The notes below the pieces were generated by a model, which was not told the DNA's origin, searched no databases, and worked only from the letters and a program-made list of their open reading frames with translations. Both the position numbers and the translations under genes were made by a program. Positions 61,931-64,000 of a DNA stretch of 64,000 nt are shown here, piece by piece. The stretch is from NCBI RefSeq assembly GCF_900176005.1, contig NZ_LT838272.1:248001-312000 (forward strand). The letters run 5' to 3'. How positions within the stretch are numbered: the stretch's first letter is position 1; every line of letters begins with the position of its first letter. Source of the stretch: Thermanaeromonas toyohensis ToBE (GTDB lineage Bacteria > Bacillota > DSM-521 > Neomoorellales > Neomoorellaceae).

Positions 61931-63251
61931 TATAGTGAGCTTGATGGGGAGGCAGGATACTTTGCAGGGAAAATCAGGCCTTTGGCTTTACGCCCTCCAG
62001 TGGGTTGTTTTTCACCTAGGAGTCATTATTTCAGTTCCCGTCATCGCGGGGAGCGCCCTGGGAATGAGTGCTTGGGAAATAGCTAGATTAAGTCAAATAA
62101 CCTTTTTTCTAACCGGCTTGGCTAGTTTAATTCAGGTCAAGTTTGGCCACGGAGTATTGTTAGTGGAAGGGCCGGCAGCTCCTTGGTGGGCTGCCTATAT
62201 ACTTTTGGCTAGTATGGCGGCCGGGACGGGTAAGTCTCTGGTACAGGTCCGGACTAACATCGAAGGGGCCATGATCGTTGTGGGGGTTATTCTGGCTATA
62301 ATGGCATGGGCCAGGCTAATCACCAGGTGGCGGTCCCTTTTTACACCACGCATTACAGGAGTACTCCTTACAGTATTAGGATTACAGATTGGGGGCGTAG
62401 GGGTTAAAGGTATTATTAGTGGGGGAATAAAGCTTTTTGGTATTGGCCTCTTGGTTCTGATAATGGTGGTTTATCTCACCCTGAACGGTAGAGGGATGTT
62501 AAAGCAAGGGGCCATTGTAGTAGGTGTTGCCTTTGGGTGGGTATTGAGCTTAGTAACCGGCTCCTCATCCTTCCCCAGGATAAAAGATGTGGGCTTGATT
62601 TCGTTGCCCTCTCTTTTCCCTTGGGGTAGGCCTACCTTTGATTTTGGAACCCTATTTTCCTTAAGTTTACTGGGTATATTGCTGATACCTAATGTAATAG
62701 GTAGTATTTCAGCCTGGGAAGCCGCTACAGGCGATAGATTGTCCGCCAATAAATATGACAGGGGGCTAGCAGCCAGTGGGGTGGTTAATATAATGAGCGG
62801 ACTCGGGGGCGGAGTGGGAACTATTCCCTTTGCTATTTCTGCTGGACTTATTTCCGTTACGGGGAACGCATCTTCCCCACCTTTTATACTGGCCTGCCTA
62901 ATGTTTATTGCTATGGGATTATTTCCCCCTTTAGGGAGGCTTATTGGGAGCATTCCCCAACCGGTAGTTGCTGCAGTATTGCTGGTATCAGGCAGTTCCC
63001 TAGCGGTGATTGGGCTAAAGGATATGTTACGGGAGGAAATTGCCATAAGGGAAAGCTATATAATAGGCTTAAGCCTCCTTTTAGGGATAGGAGTAATGCT
63101 TTTACCTTCGTCATATTGGGCAAAGGTGCCTGCTTGGGCCGCAGGGGCTTTGAGCAATGGTGTCATTGTGGGGACGTTAACCAGTATCTTGCTAGAACAC
63201 GTAATCCTTAGGAGAAAACGCCAGCACCAATTAACCCAGAAGAAAGGTTAG
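61920..63251 (+). CDS. NCS2-type nucleobase/xanthine permease family
   Basis: 443 aa, about 12-14 membrane segments. The family traits are QWVVFHLGVIISVPVIAGSA at the start, VEGPAAPWWAAYIL, a long central GVGGxTT-like region degenerated to SGLGGGVGTIPFAISAG, and SSLAVIGLKDM. GTG 61920 overlaps the tctA stop; GTG 61935 or ATG 61944 are possible starts. Nucleobase uptake fits the family, but as last gene of a carboxylate cluster it may carry another anion. Its stop overlaps the convergent DUF72 stop. Confidence 0.8.
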   Translation: MQIDIVSLMGRQDTLQGKSGLWLYALQWVVFHLGVIISVPVIAGSALGMSAWEIARLSQITFFLTGLASLIQVKFGHGVLLVEGPAAPWWAAYILLASMAAGTGKSLVQVRTNIEGAMIVVGVILAIMAWARLITRWRSLFTPRITGVLLTVLGLQIGGVGVKGIISGGIKLFGIGLLVLIMVVYLTLNGRGMLKQGAIVVGVAFGWVLSLVTGSSSFPRIKDVGLISLPSLFPWGRPTFDFGTLFSLSLLGILLIPNVIGSISAWEAATGDRLSANKYDRGLAASGVVNIMSGLGGGVGTIPFAISAGLISVTGNASSPPFILACLMFIAMGLFPPLGRLIGSIPQPVVAAVLLVSGSSLAVIGLKDMLREEIAIRESYIIGLSLLLGIGVMLLPSSYWAKVPAWAAGALSNGVIVGTLTSILLEHVILRRKRQHQLTQKKG

Positions 63252-63985
63252 GCTAGTAGATCTAATAGATCCCTAGCATTGGCGAGGGCATATCCTTGGG
63301 CGTCATTATTAAAGTAAGCATAGACGTCCAGGTTCTGTTCTAGCCAATGCTTTATTTTTTTAGCCCATTCCTTCAGCTCTTCTCGGGTGTAAGAGGAAGC
63401 GTACAGCTTCTGGCTTCCGTGGAAGCGTATGTATACAAAGCTTGCTGTAATTTCCTCAACCTTAGGCCAGCGAGGGCTGTCCGCCAGACAGAGGGCACAC
63501 CCCGCTAAAGATAAAAGGGAGTAAACTTGAGGAGAGAACCAGGTTGCATGGCGGAATTCAAAGGAGTGACGTACTTGACTAGCCAGGGGGTGAGCTTGAA
63601 GGGCGGCGATAAAATCCGCTAGTAGCTTTGTGTCTGCTTTAAGGCCAGGAGGTAACTGCCACAAGATGATCCCTAGTTTATGCTGCAAGTGGGATACATG
63701 ATGAAAGAATTTTTCAAGCTCAGTTTCCGTTTCTTTAAGGCGCTTGTAATGGGTTATCTGGCGGTGGCCCTTTAAAGCGAAGGTAAAATCTTCTGGAGTT
63801 TGTTCGTACCAGTTACCAAAGGTGGTGGGCCGGGGTAGGCGGTAAAAAGTTACGTTGAGCTCAACAGTAGGAAAATAGGAGGCATAAAATTTAAGCCAAT
63901 CTTTGCTTGGCAGTTCTAGAGGATAAAACCGGCCCCGCCAATGGGGATAGTTAAATCCGCTGGTTCCAAGGAAAAGCTTGGCCAC
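63248..63985 (-). CDS. DUF72 family protein (YecE-like)
   Basis: 245 aa TIM-barrel fold; family opening KLFLGTSGFNYPHWRGRFYP, TFYRLP, FALKGHRQITH, LWQLPP, FEFRHATWF and AYFNNDAQGYALANA. GTG start near the window edge with GGGAGGATTCCAGG before it. Function of DUF72 is unknown; related to phosphate-binding barrels. Transcribed against the cluster; the stops overlap by 3 bp. Probably unrelated to the neighbours. Confidence 0.93.
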   Translation of the reverse strand: MAKLFLGTSGFNYPHWRGRFYPLELPSKDWLKFYASYFPTVELNVTFYRLPRPTTFGNWYEQTPEDFTFALKGHRQITHYKRLKETETELEKFFHHVSHLQHKLGIILWQLPPGLKADTKLLADFIAALQAHPLASQVRHSFEFRHATWFSPQVYSLLSLAGCALCLADSPRWPKVEEITASFVYIRFHGSQKLYASSYTREELKEWAKKIKHWLEQNLDVYAYFNNDAQGYALANARDLLDLLA

Positions 63986-64000
63986 CCTGGAATCCTCCCT

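Noticed and set aside
1-64000. CRISPR array, rRNA genes, replication origin
   Set aside because: No regularly spaced direct repeats, no rRNA sequence and no DnaA-box cluster were seen.

Overview
The window reads as the chromosome of an anaerobic, spore-forming Firmicute, most likely a thermophilic clostridial lineage near Moorella/Thermanaeromonas (inference from gene content, not from a database). Signs are strong AGGAGG ribosome sites with frequent GTG/TTG starts, a sporulation amidase (cwlD), a YjcZ-like 26-residue protein, many ferredoxin- or Fe-S-dependent enzymes (2-oxoacid and indolepyruvate oxidoreductases, LutAB, 2-hydroxyacyl-CoA dehydratases), corrinoid/UroD-type methyltransferases and a radical-SAM AmmeMemoRadiSam pair. 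One tRNA is present; there is no rRNA and no CRISPR array.

Layout. 1-4.8 kb: a 2-oxoacid:ferredoxin oxidoreductase (cut by the window edge) with a degenerate gamma subunit, an aconitase-type large subunit without its small partner, and a MatC-like dicarboxylate carrier. 4.9-8.3 kb: a proline-rich hypothetical, an FAD dehydrogenase and purA. 8.4-14.4 kb: a lactate-utilisation block (lutC, fused lutB-lutA, GntR regulator, methyltransferase, RidA, FMN-dependent hydroxyacid dehydrogenase) with a visible promoter and operator. 14.6-17 kb: an ISL3 element with terminal repeats and target duplication directly in front of the promoter of a tRNA-Gly(CCC), followed by a graveyard of toxin-antitoxin remnants. 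17-24.1 kb: UPF0316, nuclease, zwf overlapping a cyclase-family gene, an ABC exporter, and a two-subunit UxaA-type dehydratase under a palindromic operator. 24.2-31.6 kb: cwlD, a MEMO/AMMECR1 fusion with its radical SAM enzyme, peptidase, RNA methyltransferase and a membrane-anchored hypothetical.

31.6-40 kb is a complete arginine operon argCJBDFGH with an ARG-box-like operator on the promoter. It runs with a 19-bp gap into a pair of 2-hydroxyacyl-CoA dehydratase subunits and their activase, then an SSS symporter, a phenylacetate-CoA ligase and indolepyruvate oxidoreductase IorAB. This looks like an aromatic amino acid or aryl-acid energy module. A lone Dam-type methylase follows. 49.9-52.7 kb is an AT-richer corrinoid protein plus two UroD-type methyltransferases.

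52.7-63.3 kb is the most interesting accessory block. A LacI repressor with its own promoter and operator precedes a creatininase-family hydrolase, class II aldolase, TIM-barrel isomerase/epimerase, Tm-1-like ATP-binding protein, zinc alcohol dehydrogenase, a full tripartite tricarboxylate transporter and an NCS2 permease. The combination suggests an unassigned catabolic pathway for an organic (sugar) acid. A DUF72 gene converges on the end of this block.
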